This document shows, one piece after another, positions 1 to 6,170 of a stretch of 10,041 nucleotides of DNA. The notes beneath the pieces were generated by a model that was given only the letters and a program-made list of their open reading frames with translations, made no database searches and was not told the DNA's origin. Source of the stretch: Verrucomicrobiota bacterium (GTDB lineage: Bacteria > Verrucomicrobiota > Verrucomicrobiia > Limisphaerales > JAGWYX01); assembly GCA_018969165.1 (NCBI GenBank), contig JAGWYX010000069.1, positions 1-10,041 of the forward strand. The letters run 5' to 3'. Position numbers and translations under genes: made by a program. The number at the start of each line of letters is the position of its first letter. Positions within the stretch are counted from its first letter, which is position 1.

Positions 1-174
1 CTTACGGGCTTGGCCGGCCAGGCGTATTCGGTGGAGGCCTCGACGGAACTGACGCACTGGCTGACGCTCACCAACGTTACCCTGACGCAGACCTCCGCCC
101 AAGTCCTGGACGCGGCGGCGACCAATTGGCCGCAACGATTTTACCGGGCCGCGGTTTCGTCACCGTCGCCGTAA
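1..174 (+). CDS. C-terminal end of a probable exported protein (5' end outside window)
   Basis: An open frame enters at base 1 and stops at TAA (172-174), giving the last 57 residues of a longer protein. The visible part contains YSVEASTELTHW, then a Thr-rich stretch, then DAAATNWPQRFYR close to the end. This pattern (a 'V-A-S-T-x-L-x-x-W' strand, a D-x-x-A-T-N-x-P-Q-R-F-Y-R strand, then a short tail) is one I associate with the C-terminal beta-sandwich tail of many secreted verrucomicrobial proteins, often behind lectin-like, Ig-like or repeat domains. The function of the whole protein cannot be read from this fragment. It is convergent with the minus-strand gene at 353-1621. Reading frame and stop are clear; the family link is from memory of the motif. 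Confidence 0.65.
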   Translation, partial: LTGLAGQAYSVEASTELTHWLTLTNVTLTQTSAQVLDAAATNWPQRFYRAAVSSPSP

Positions 175-204
175 GCGTACGAAGGGCTGGTAGTCGATCT
201 CCAG

Positions 205-219
205 TGAGGCGTAGCCTCA
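205..219 (+). terminator. Small hairpin after the plus-strand gene, possible terminator
   Basis: Perfect inverted repeat TGAGGC / GCCTCA around a GTA loop, 30 bp after the stop of the plus-strand gene. A short T-run (CTTTTCG) follows only about 15 bp later, so it is not a textbook intrinsic terminator. It is one of three hairpins between two convergent genes, which makes a transcription-ending role reasonable but unproven. Confidence 0.3.
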
Positions 220-250
220 GACCTCAGGTTAGCTTTTCGTTCATCAAAGG

Positions 251-280
251 CTGATGGCCGGAGGCTGCGTCGGCTATCAG
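251..280. terminator. Nine-pair hairpin between convergent genes
   Basis: CTGATGGCC (251-259) pairs with GGCTATCAG (272-280) over nine positions, one of them a G-T wobble, around a 12-base loop. On the minus strand the stem is followed by CC and then TTT; on the plus strand no T-run follows. It sits in the middle of the 178-bp gap between the convergent genes and could stop transcription from either side. Confidence 0.3.
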
Positions 281-310
281 GGATTGGCCATGCACTTCCG
301 TCGCCGCGCT

Positions 311-335
311 CGCGGGGCTGGGAGACAACCCCGCG
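311..335 (-). terminator. GC-rich hairpin after the cupin gene, likely operon terminator
   Basis: CGCGGGG (311-317) and CCCCGCG (329-335) form a perfect seven-pair stem with an 11-base loop, 17 bp after the stop codon of the minus-strand cupin gene. There is no T-run beyond the stem on the minus strand, so it would act as a U-poor terminator or as a barrier that stabilises the 3' end of the message. Position and stem strength support the call; the missing U tract lowers it. Confidence 0.4.
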
Positions 336-352
336 CTCGTCAGCTCATCCGC

Positions 353-1621
353 CTAGTTAAACTCGTTCTTCCGGTAGGCGCCCAGCTTGGGGGCGTCGGG
401 GTTTACTTCGGGGCCGAAGTAGCGCAGCACGACCAGCGGCTCGACGTCACTGGTGTTCTCAAACGCCACGCCCGCCTGGGCCGCCGACGCGGTGCAGAAG
501 ACTTCGTCCTCGGTCAACTCGTGGAACCGGATCAATTTCGGGCAATCCAGCGCGAGCCGATTCATGCGGCCCTTGCCTTGGACGGTGATCAGGCCGTAGG
601 CGCCGTTGTCGCGGATGGTGCACGTGGCGCCAGGATCGACAGTCAATTCCTTGGCGGTGAAAAGTTGTTGGCCTTCCACCTTGCCATAGACGATCCAGCG
701 GTCCACGTAACCTTCGCGGCGCGTGTCGGCCACCGGGATGGGTTCCAGGTAATGGTTGTCCTTGAAGTTGGGATCGACGTTGGCGTCCCAATCCAATTGG
801 TCCACGATGAAATCCAGGTCGTGATGCTTGGATTTGGGCATGTCTTTGACCAGGAGCGACCACGGCACTTCGCGGCCCTCGACCAGCGACTGGTACATGC
901 CGAAGACGTCGCTACCCCACTGCGGTTCGTAGGTGCAGAGCGAGCCGGGTGCGTGCAGGATGCAGGGCCCGACCAGCCAGCCGGTGCCGGGTTTGAGCCG
1001 ATAGGCGGCGGAGAGATCGAGGATGCCGTTGTCGCCCTGGTTCCAGTTCTCGAGGCAGCGGCGGACCTGGGCCTTGGTCGTGCCCGGGTTCAGCCCGAAA
1101 AACGTGTAAGGAAAATTATTTCCCACGTTGTTATGCTGCGGCGGGAAGTAGTAGGACTCGGGTTTGCCTTCCTGGCCGACGAGTTTGGCCTGTTTGGCGT
1201 TCTGGTGCATGTGGTGCGGGATCGGCCCCATGTTGTCGAAGAATTTCGAATAGACCGGCCATTTCTTGTATTTCCTCCAAATCCGATCGCCGATCAGCAG
1301 GCCGCCGCACTCGGCCACGGCCTGTTGCAGGGTGAACCGTTGGCGGTCCACCACCCCGTAGCTCAGGCCCTCATCGGGGACGCGGCCCTCGTTGGCGGCG
1401 GGCGTGGTCGAAGCAAACCAACGTTCGTCGATCCCGCCGCGGTTCAGACCGTAGGCGTAGAGGTCATCCGGGTGCAATTTGAGGCGTTTACCGGGCTGGA
1501 GGAATGAGCGCGGGACCCAGCACGGGGCCAGGCGGAGGAGCCCGCCGGTGTCGGCAAGCGCGCCTTCGACCAGGCTTTTGACATTTCGCGTGACGGTTTT
1601 GAGAGATGTGACGGTGTTCAT
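353..1621 (-). CDS. Mannose-6-phosphate isomerase-like cupin protein
   Basis: A 422-residue protein without signal peptide or membrane segment, so probably cytoplasmic. It resembles class I mannose-6-phosphate isomerases (zinc enzymes that interconvert mannose 6-phosphate and fructose 6-phosphate) in the order of the metal-site motifs. A PHHMHQNAKQAK segment (residues 135-146) stands where these enzymes have QxHPDD; KPESYY follows, with Glu155 matching the K-x-E glutamate; ILHAPG with His223 matches the late histidine; and WGSDVFG (235-241) matches the S-D-N segment after it. A second cupin-like half lies at about 320-405. His137 replaces the usual first ligand Gln, so substrate and metal may differ. 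The ATG is chosen because it lies 9 bp after the stop of the upstream haem-protein gene; no clear Shine-Dalgarno is seen, and translational coupling is likely. It could instead be a sugar or sugar-acid isomerase, or a non-catalytic sugar-binding cupin. Family level is fairly sure, the exact reaction is not. Confidence 0.75.
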   Translation of the reverse strand: MNTVTSLKTVTRNVKSLVEGALADTGGLLRLAPCWVPRSFLQPGKRLKLHPDDLYAYGLNRGGIDERWFASTTPAANEGRVPDEGLSYGVVDRQRFTLQQAVAECGGLLIGDRIWRKYKKWPVYSKFFDNMGPIPHHMHQNAKQAKLVGQEGKPESYYFPPQHNNVGNNFPYTFFGLNPGTTKAQVRRCLENWNQGDNGILDLSAAYRLKPGTGWLVGPCILHAPGSLCTYEPQWGSDVFGMYQSLVEGREVPWSLLVKDMPKSKHHDLDFIVDQLDWDANVDPNFKDNHYLEPIPVADTRREGYVDRWIVYGKVEGQQLFTAKELTVDPGATCTIRDNGAYGLITVQGKGRMNRLALDCPKLIRFHELTEDEVFCTASAAQAGVAFENTSDVEPLVVLRYFGPEVNPDAPKLGAYRKNEFN

Positions 1622-1630
1622 GGTGTGGGT

Positions 1631-4600
1631 TCACTTCGCCGCGCGAAACATCGGCGCGTCCGGCTTGCCGCCGGATTCCAGGTAGGCCAGCAAGTCGAGG
1701 ATTTCGTCCTTGTTGAAGATCACCAGCAAGCCTTCCGGCATGGGCGAGACCTTCGAGGCGCGACGACTCACCACATCGGAGCGTTTGACTTCAGTCTTGG
1801 TCTGTTTCAGCGCGTCGGTCACCAGCACGACCTTCTGGTTGTCCTCTTCGACAATGCGCCCGGTGACCTCGTCACCGTCCTTCAAAGTCAGCGTCATGTT
1901 TTGGTACTGTTCGGAGATGACCTTCGAGGGTTCGATGATCGAATCGAGGATGTCGCGGACGGTGAACCGGCTGGCAACCGCGGTCAGGTCGGGACCGACG
2001 GCGCCGCCCTCATTGCCGAAGCGGTGGCATTGCATGCACTGCGCGGCGGCGAAGACTTCCTTGCCGCGCTCGAAGGAACGGCCTTTGGAAACCTGGTCGA
2101 TCGCTGGCAGGAGGTCCTCCATTTTCCATTCCCGCACGAACTTGCGGGTTTGCGTGGGCGCAGGGGCGACCGCGGTCTGCTGGCCGGTGATGAGCGGTGC
2201 CAGCTCGGCGCGGTCGGCGTCGGTGAGGGCGGCGACGGCGTCTTTGCGGATATTGGCCATGAAGCGCGGGAAACTGGCGCCGTCGTGGTAATCCTGGCCG
2301 GTCGTTTTGAACCAGGCCACCAGGTCGGCCGGGTGCTGCAGGCCGGCGTGGCTCTGGTTGAACCAACTGAAATAATGTCTGCGCTGGTCCAGCGTCCAAC
2401 CCGTCTTGAGCGTGCGCAAGCGGAACACGTAATAAATCTGTTCTTCCTGCGTGGGCGCGGCGTCGAGCAAGGCCAGGGTCTTGGAGACCACGTCGGGGGC
2501 TTCGAGGTAGATAAGCAACTGACACAGCTCATGGTTGATCCGCGTCTCGGGCGCCGGGTAGAGCGGGTCGAGCGCGTTGATTACGCTCTGGGCGGTGTCG
2601 GCATCCGGGTGGCCCATCCGAATGAACGCCAGTTCGACCACGCGCAAGGCTTCGAGTTTCTGGTCCACCGTCAGTTGGTCGGGCGAAAGGCGGCCCAGGG
2701 CCTGGAGCAACTGCGGTTCCTGGCTGGCGCTGCCCAGCCGCGCCAGGGCCAGCAACGCGGTGATCGACGCCTCGGTCCGGGTTTCGTCCAGGGCCCGTTG
2801 CTGCCATTGCTCGACCGGCTGGCTCTCGATGGCGATCCGGGCGGCGTATCGCATCCAGCGATCCGGGCTGTCCAGGTAGGGCCAGGCGAAATTGACCGCC
2901 GCGGGGTCTTCGTGGCCTTGGAATTTTTCCAGTCGATGCCGTGCCGCGCGCGCGGCAGCGGCGGTTTTCAGTTCTTGTTTCTCCTCCGCGGTGAGGGCCG
3001 GTTGCCGGACCCTGGGTCCGACGTAGGAGACGCGGTAGAGCCCCGACTGGGTGCCGCGGCCGCCGGTGATGAAGTACATGGCCCCGTCGTGACCGAACTC
3101 GAGATCGGTCAGGTTCAGGGGCTTGCCCTCGAGGAACGTCTCGAACGTGGCCGAGTAAGTCGCGCCCTCGGGCTTGAAGTGCACGGCGAAGAGGCGGCCG
3201 TAAGCCCAGTCCATGGCGAACAACGCCTGGCGGTAAGCGGGCGGGAACTTGCTGTCGGTGCCGAATTTCAGGCCGGTGGGCGAACCGATGCCGACATTGA
3301 CCGCCGGTGGCAGGCTGTCCGGGTAGTACGGCGGCCACTTGCCGGTCCCTTCGCGGAAGCCATAATCGCCGGCCGAGACCAGGTGGATGATGCGGATGGG
3401 CCGGTACCACGGCATGCCCCAATCCCACTCCATATCGCTGTCGAAGCCAAACAGCTCGCCATCGGTGTTGAACGCGATGTCGTAGGTGTTGCGCATCCCC
3501 GACGCCCAGAGTTCCCAGGATTTACCCTCGGGATCCATGCGCAGGACCTGGCCGCCCGGCGGTTTGAGGCCGACCCCGAACCCGTTGCCGTCCTCCTCGC
3601 GCGGCAGGAGCTGGTCCTCGGCGTAATGTTTGTGGGGCGAGTCGGGCGAAATGTCTTTCGGGATATGCGTGAAGTTGCCATTGACGAGGTAAAGCATTTT
3701 GTCGGGGCCGAGCACGATGGCGTGCGCGCCGTGCTCGCCCATGCCGCCGTCCCATTTTTTCAGCAGGGTGACTTCGTCGAACTGGTCGGTCCCCTTGGTG
3801 TCGCGCAGGCGATAGACGCCGTCGCCTTCCGGGCCGAGGCCGCTGACGTAGAGGCTGTCGAAGGCGTAGAGCAAGCCCATGGCGATGCCGACGGGCGCGG
3901 TGAGCGGTTGGATTTTGGCGACCTGGCCTTTCGGCGAGAGCGTCACCCGCAGCAGCGGGGCGCCCCGTTCCTGAGGCGAAATGATCAGGCGCCCTTTCGG
4001 GTCGATGGTCATGCAAATCCACGAGCCTTCGCCCGGCTGCGCGGAACGGAGCAGTTCGACCTTGAACCCGGGGGGCACGGTCAGTTTTTCCGCGGCGGTC
4101 GCCAGGGGGGCGGCCATCACGTCGCCGTACGGGGCGATCCCGAGCTTGCCGTGGCTGACGGCCTTGGTCCAACCGGGGGCGTCGAAGCCCGGCTTCTCCC
4201 ACCCGTCGGCTGGTGTGGCCGACGACACCCAGGACGGGTCGGTGACGATCGTCTCGGTTTTGCCGGAGTCGAACGTGAGATCGAGCCGGGCGATGAGCGC
4301 GGCGTCGCCGGAATTATTCTTGCCGCGAATGGCCAGGAGGTTCGCGCCGGACACGATTGCCTGGCGGACGTTGGCGCGGGTGGCGTGTTCCCAGCCCCGG
4401 CTGATGGCCACCCGTTTGCCGTTCAGGAAGGCGACTGCCTGGTCGTCGCCGGCCAGCGCCAGGACGGCCCGGCGCACCGTGCCGTCCACGGCGAAGGTCT
4501 TGCGGAAATAGCGGACCTCGTTATCCGCCGGTGGCACGCCGTGGTTATCGTGCCAAATCCACTCCGGGGTTTGGGCGTTGAGACCGAGGGGGAAGAGGAG

Positions 4601-4639
4601 GAGAACGGCGCGCGGCCGGATGATGTTGAGCCAATTCAT
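1631..4639 (-). CDS. Exported PVC-type haem-binding dehydrogenase-like protein (CxxCH)
   Basis: A 1002-residue protein with a signal peptide (MNWLNIIRPR, then a hydrophobic core, likely cleaved after LNA at residue 22). Domains in order: a jelly-roll-like region (about 25-175, starting WIWHDNHG) like the N-terminal domain of bacterial alpha-L-rhamnosidases and related sugar-binding modules; a beta-propeller of the glucose/sorbosone dehydrogenase type (about 185-540, starting VPPGFKVELL, with GEHGAHAI and SGMRNTYDIAFN); an alpha-helical HEAT-like region (about 550-825); and a C-terminal cytochrome c domain with CMQCH (868-872) and a likely second haem ligand in SPMPEG (Met967). The last domain matches the Planctomycete/Verrucomicrobium haem-binding type (TIGR02603). 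By analogy it would oxidise or bind sugars in the periplasm and pass electrons to a haem; no substrate has been shown for most members. A GTG two codons upstream (4643-4645) is an alternative start, giving 1004 residues. ATG is preferred because neither has a clear ribosome site. First gene of a two-gene unit with the cupin gene. Confidence 0.88.
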   Translation of the reverse strand: MNWLNIIRPRAVLLLFPLGLNAQTPEWIWHDNHGVPPADNEVRYFRKTFAVDGTVRRAVLALAGDDQAVAFLNGKRVAISRGWEHATRANVRQAIVSGANLLAIRGKNNSGDAALIARLDLTFDSGKTETIVTDPSWVSSATPADGWEKPGFDAPGWTKAVSHGKLGIAPYGDVMAAPLATAAEKLTVPPGFKVELLRSAQPGEGSWICMTIDPKGRLIISPQERGAPLLRVTLSPKGQVAKIQPLTAPVGIAMGLLYAFDSLYVSGLGPEGDGVYRLRDTKGTDQFDEVTLLKKWDGGMGEHGAHAIVLGPDKMLYLVNGNFTHIPKDISPDSPHKHYAEDQLLPREEDGNGFGVGLKPPGGQVLRMDPEGKSWELWASGMRNTYDIAFNTDGELFGFDSDMEWDWGMPWYRPIRIIHLVSAGDYGFREGTGKWPPYYPDSLPPAVNVGIGSPTGLKFGTDSKFPPAYRQALFAMDWAYGRLFAVHFKPEGATYSATFETFLEGKPLNLTDLEFGHDGAMYFITGGRGTQSGLYRVSYVGPRVRQPALTAEEKQELKTAAAARAARHRLEKFQGHEDPAAVNFAWPYLDSPDRWMRYAARIAIESQPVEQWQQRALDETRTEASITALLALARLGSASQEPQLLQALGRLSPDQLTVDQKLEALRVVELAFIRMGHPDADTAQSVINALDPLYPAPETRINHELCQLLIYLEAPDVVSKTLALLDAAPTQEEQIYYVFRLRTLKTGWTLDQRRHYFSWFNQSHAGLQHPADLVAWFKTTGQDYHDGASFPRFMANIRKDAVAALTDADRAELAPLITGQQTAVAPAPTQTRKFVREWKMEDLLPAIDQVSKGRSFERGKEVFAAAQCMQCHRFGNEGGAVGPDLTAVASRFTVRDILDSIIEPSKVISEQYQNMTLTLKDGDEVTGRIVEEDNQKVVLVTDALKQTKTEVKRSDVVSRRASKVSPMPEGLLVIFNKDEILDLLAYLESGGKPDAPMFRAAK

Positions 4640-4653
4640 AAACACGTGTCGCT

Positions 4654-4675
4654 GGAAAGCGTCTGACGCCTTTCC
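4654..4675 (-). promoter_or_regulatory. Hairpin in the leader just upstream of the haem-protein start
   Basis: GGAAAGCGTC (4654-4663) faces GACGCCTTTCC (4665-4675), a near-perfect inverted repeat with one bulged base and a three-base effective loop. It ends 14 bp before the preferred ATG at 4639, in the place where a ribosome site would be expected, and no purine-rich Shine-Dalgarno is present outside it. On the minus strand the right arm supplies GGAAAGG. It could regulate translation or be a protein-binding palindrome; chance cannot be excluded. Confidence 0.3.
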
Positions 4676-4689
4676 GGGGTTGCGTGTTC

Positions 4690-4719
4690 AAGATATTTGC
4701 GCGATGCGGCGGGCGGCAA
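4690..4719 (-). promoter_or_regulatory. Weak sigma-70-like promoter for the haem-protein/cupin unit
   Basis: On the minus strand TTGCCG (4719-4714) and TATCTT (4695-4690) each match four of six positions of the -35 and -10 consensus and are 18 bp apart. Transcription would start near 4683 and leave a leader of about 44 bases that includes the hairpin at 4654-4675. It lies in the only non-coding gap (4640-4772) between the kinase stop and this unit. The match is weak and verrucomicrobial promoters are poorly known. Confidence 0.25.
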
Positions 4720-4772
4720 GGAGTTTCTTGCATGGCGGTGGGAGCCCGGGCCGGATAGACCGACTCGGCCCG

Positions 4773-5915
4773 TCAACTGGCGGAATCCATCCCGGTCGCC
4801 GCCGGGAGATAGACTTCAAACACACTGCCTTGGCCCACGTGGCTGGTCACTTCAATAAAACCGCCGTGCCGCTTGACCACCTCCGCCGCGGTGGCCAAGC
4901 CCAAACCGGCTCCCTGCCCGACCGCCTTGGTGGTGAAGAACGGCTCGAAGATCCGGCCGAGCGCCTCCGGGGCGATCCCCATCCCCGTGTCCTTGACCAC
5001 CACCACCACATGGGGTCCCATCCTTGGCTGCCGCTCCTGGCTCGCGGGTCTGGCCTCCAGCACCACGTTCGTGGCCTCGATCAAAAGTTGCCCCCCGGCC
5101 GGCATCGCATCCCGGGCGTTGACACTCAGGTTCAGCAGCACCTGATATAACTCCGTCGCGTTGCCCTCCACGCGGTAGAGTTCCCGGGTCATGCGTGTCT
5201 GGATTTGGATGGACGGCGGGAGTAATTCCCGCATTAACCCGCTCACCTCCTCCACTAGCGGTTTGATATCCAACACCGCCTTTTCCGCCCCCGTCCCTCG
5301 AGCAAAGTCCAGCACCTGTCGGACAATCTCCGAACCTCGCCTGGCACTGGCCTGCATCAACTCCAACGTTCGCCGGTCGCTCTCGTCTGACAACCGCTCG
5401 CCAAGCTGCTCGGCCCCGATCAGCACCGAAGTCAAAATGTGGTTCAACGCGTGCGCGACCCCCGCCGACAACGTGCCCACGGCTTGCACCCGTTGCTGCT
5501 GCAGCGACCGCTCCCGATCCAGCCGCCGCTCCCTCAATACGCGCCCAATCGTCGGCCCCAACTTCTCCGGACGTCCCTTGGGCACGAAATCCATCGCCCC
5601 ACGCTTGAGGCTTTCCACCGCCGCCTCTTCGCCGATCGTCCCGGAGTAAAACACAAACGGGATGTCCGGCCGCCGTTGCCGCGCCAATTCCAATGCCGCC
5701 AGACCGTGAAAGGCCGGCATCGTGCAATCGGACACGATCACGTCGTAGTTTCCCTCCGTCAATGCCTGTTCCAACTCCCTGGCCGTTTCCACCCGGCGCA
5801 CCCGGACCTCGAAGCCTTCCGTCCCCAACAGTTCCCGGACCATTTCGACGTGGGCCAGGTTGTCCTCCACCTGCAACACCCGCAGGGGCACTTTCAAGAC
5901 GCCGGCGACGTTCAT
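4773..5915 (-). CDS. Receiver-histidine kinase hybrid protein
   Basis: A 380-residue soluble two-component protein without sensor or membrane segments. The N-terminal receiver domain (about 10-125) has the acidic pair Glu17-Asp18 (VEDN), the phosphate-accepting Asp63 (SDCTMP), Ser91 (FYSGT) and Lys113 (PKG). A short helical linker leads to a HisKA-type dimerisation domain (about 140-205) with the presumed phosphohistidine His155 in AGVAHALNHIL, then an HATPase_c domain (about 245-372) with the N-box NLSVNARDAM, the G1 box KDTGMGI (Asp309), the F-box IFEPFFTTK and the G2 box GAGLGLA. ATP-binding motifs are all present. In the H-box the acidic residue that usually follows the histidine is Ala156. 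The receiver at the N terminus suggests the kinase is controlled by phosphorylation from another kinase, or by internal phosphotransfer. No output regulator lies in the window. The ATG at 5913-5915 is the only good start before the receiver fold; no Shine-Dalgarno is visible. Targets are unknown; the flanking sugar genes are candidates by position only. Confidence 0.9.
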   Translation of the reverse strand: MNVAGVLKVPLRVLQVEDNLAHVEMVRELLGTEGFEVRVRRVETARELEQALTEGNYDVIVSDCTMPAFHGLAALELARQRRPDIPFVFYSGTIGEEAAVESLKRGAMDFVPKGRPEKLGPTIGRVLRERRLDRERSLQQQRVQAVGTLSAGVAHALNHILTSVLIGAEQLGERLSDESDRRTLELMQASARRGSEIVRQVLDFARGTGAEKAVLDIKPLVEEVSGLMRELLPPSIQIQTRMTRELYRVEGNATELYQVLLNLSVNARDAMPAGGQLLIEATNVVLEARPASQERQPRMGPHVVVVVKDTGMGIAPEALGRIFEPFFTTKAVGQGAGLGLATAAEVVKRHGGFIEVTSHVGQGSVFEVYLPAATGMDSAS

Positions 5916-6056
5916 TTGGGATGGCAGCGATTCATAACCCTTACTCTAACTGGTCCGGTTGCCCCAAGCGAATCTTATTCGCCGCCGGGCACAACCTGGC
6001 GGGAAGGGGTGCCATTGAACCATTTGTATCAGGGCGACTTTGTTCAGTTCTTCTGC

Positions 6057-6072
6057 GGCACGAAGCGTGCCA
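6057..6072 (-). promoter_or_regulatory. Sigma-54-like promoter upstream of the hybrid kinase
   Basis: On the minus strand TGGCACG (6072-6066), four bases, then GTGCC (6061-6057) fits the sigma-54 layout TGGCACG-N4-TTGCA, including the diagnostic GG-N10-GC spacing. The same bases form a perfect hairpin (GGCACG / CGTGCC, loop of three), which may be the true reason for the match. The kinase ATG lies about 140 bp downstream. It is a pattern match only; sigma-54 use also needs an activator, which is not seen here. Confidence 0.3.
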
Positions 6073-6107
6073 AGTCGGGGTTTTTCGTCAGATTGAGAAC
6101 GGGCCAG

Positions 6108-6144
6108 CCGGGCCAGACCGCCCGGCGCGCCCCGCTTGCGGGGC
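6108..6144 (-). terminator. Tandem GC-rich hairpins after the sugar porter gene
   Basis: Two perfect stems lie back to back 27 bp behind the porter stop codon. GCCCCGC / GCGGGGC (6129-6135 and 6138-6144) has seven pairs, or six with a four-base loop; CCGGGC / GCCCGG (6108-6113 and 6120-6125) has six pairs with a six-base loop. No T-run follows directly on the minus strand. Placement after a likely two-gene operon and before a new promoter region fits a U-poor terminator or a 3'-end stabiliser. Confidence 0.45.
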
Positions 6145-6170
6145 CAGGGGGCAATCGCGCCTTCGCAGAT

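Noticed and set aside
254..1507. A 417-codon plus-strand frame opposite the cupin gene
   Set aside because: Shadow frame; the minus-strand frame has cupin metal-site motifs and the correct spacing to the upstream gene.
4642..4649. Perfect palindrome ACACGTGT over the alternative GTG start
   Set aside because: Eight-base palindromes arise often by chance at this length; no second copy was noticed nearby.
1625..4666. A 1013-codon open frame on the plus strand opposite the haem-protein gene
   Set aside because: Its product has no recognisable domain and is rich in Gly, Arg, Val and Asp as expected from reading a GC-rich gene backwards. The minus-strand frame has a signal peptide, propeller, CxxCH and family-wide motifs. 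The open frame is a by-product of third-position GC bias.
4545..4733. A 62-codon minus-strand frame in the gap before the haem-protein gene
   Set aside because: It overlaps the start of that gene in another frame, is Arg and Pro rich, and has no ribosome site or recognisable motif.
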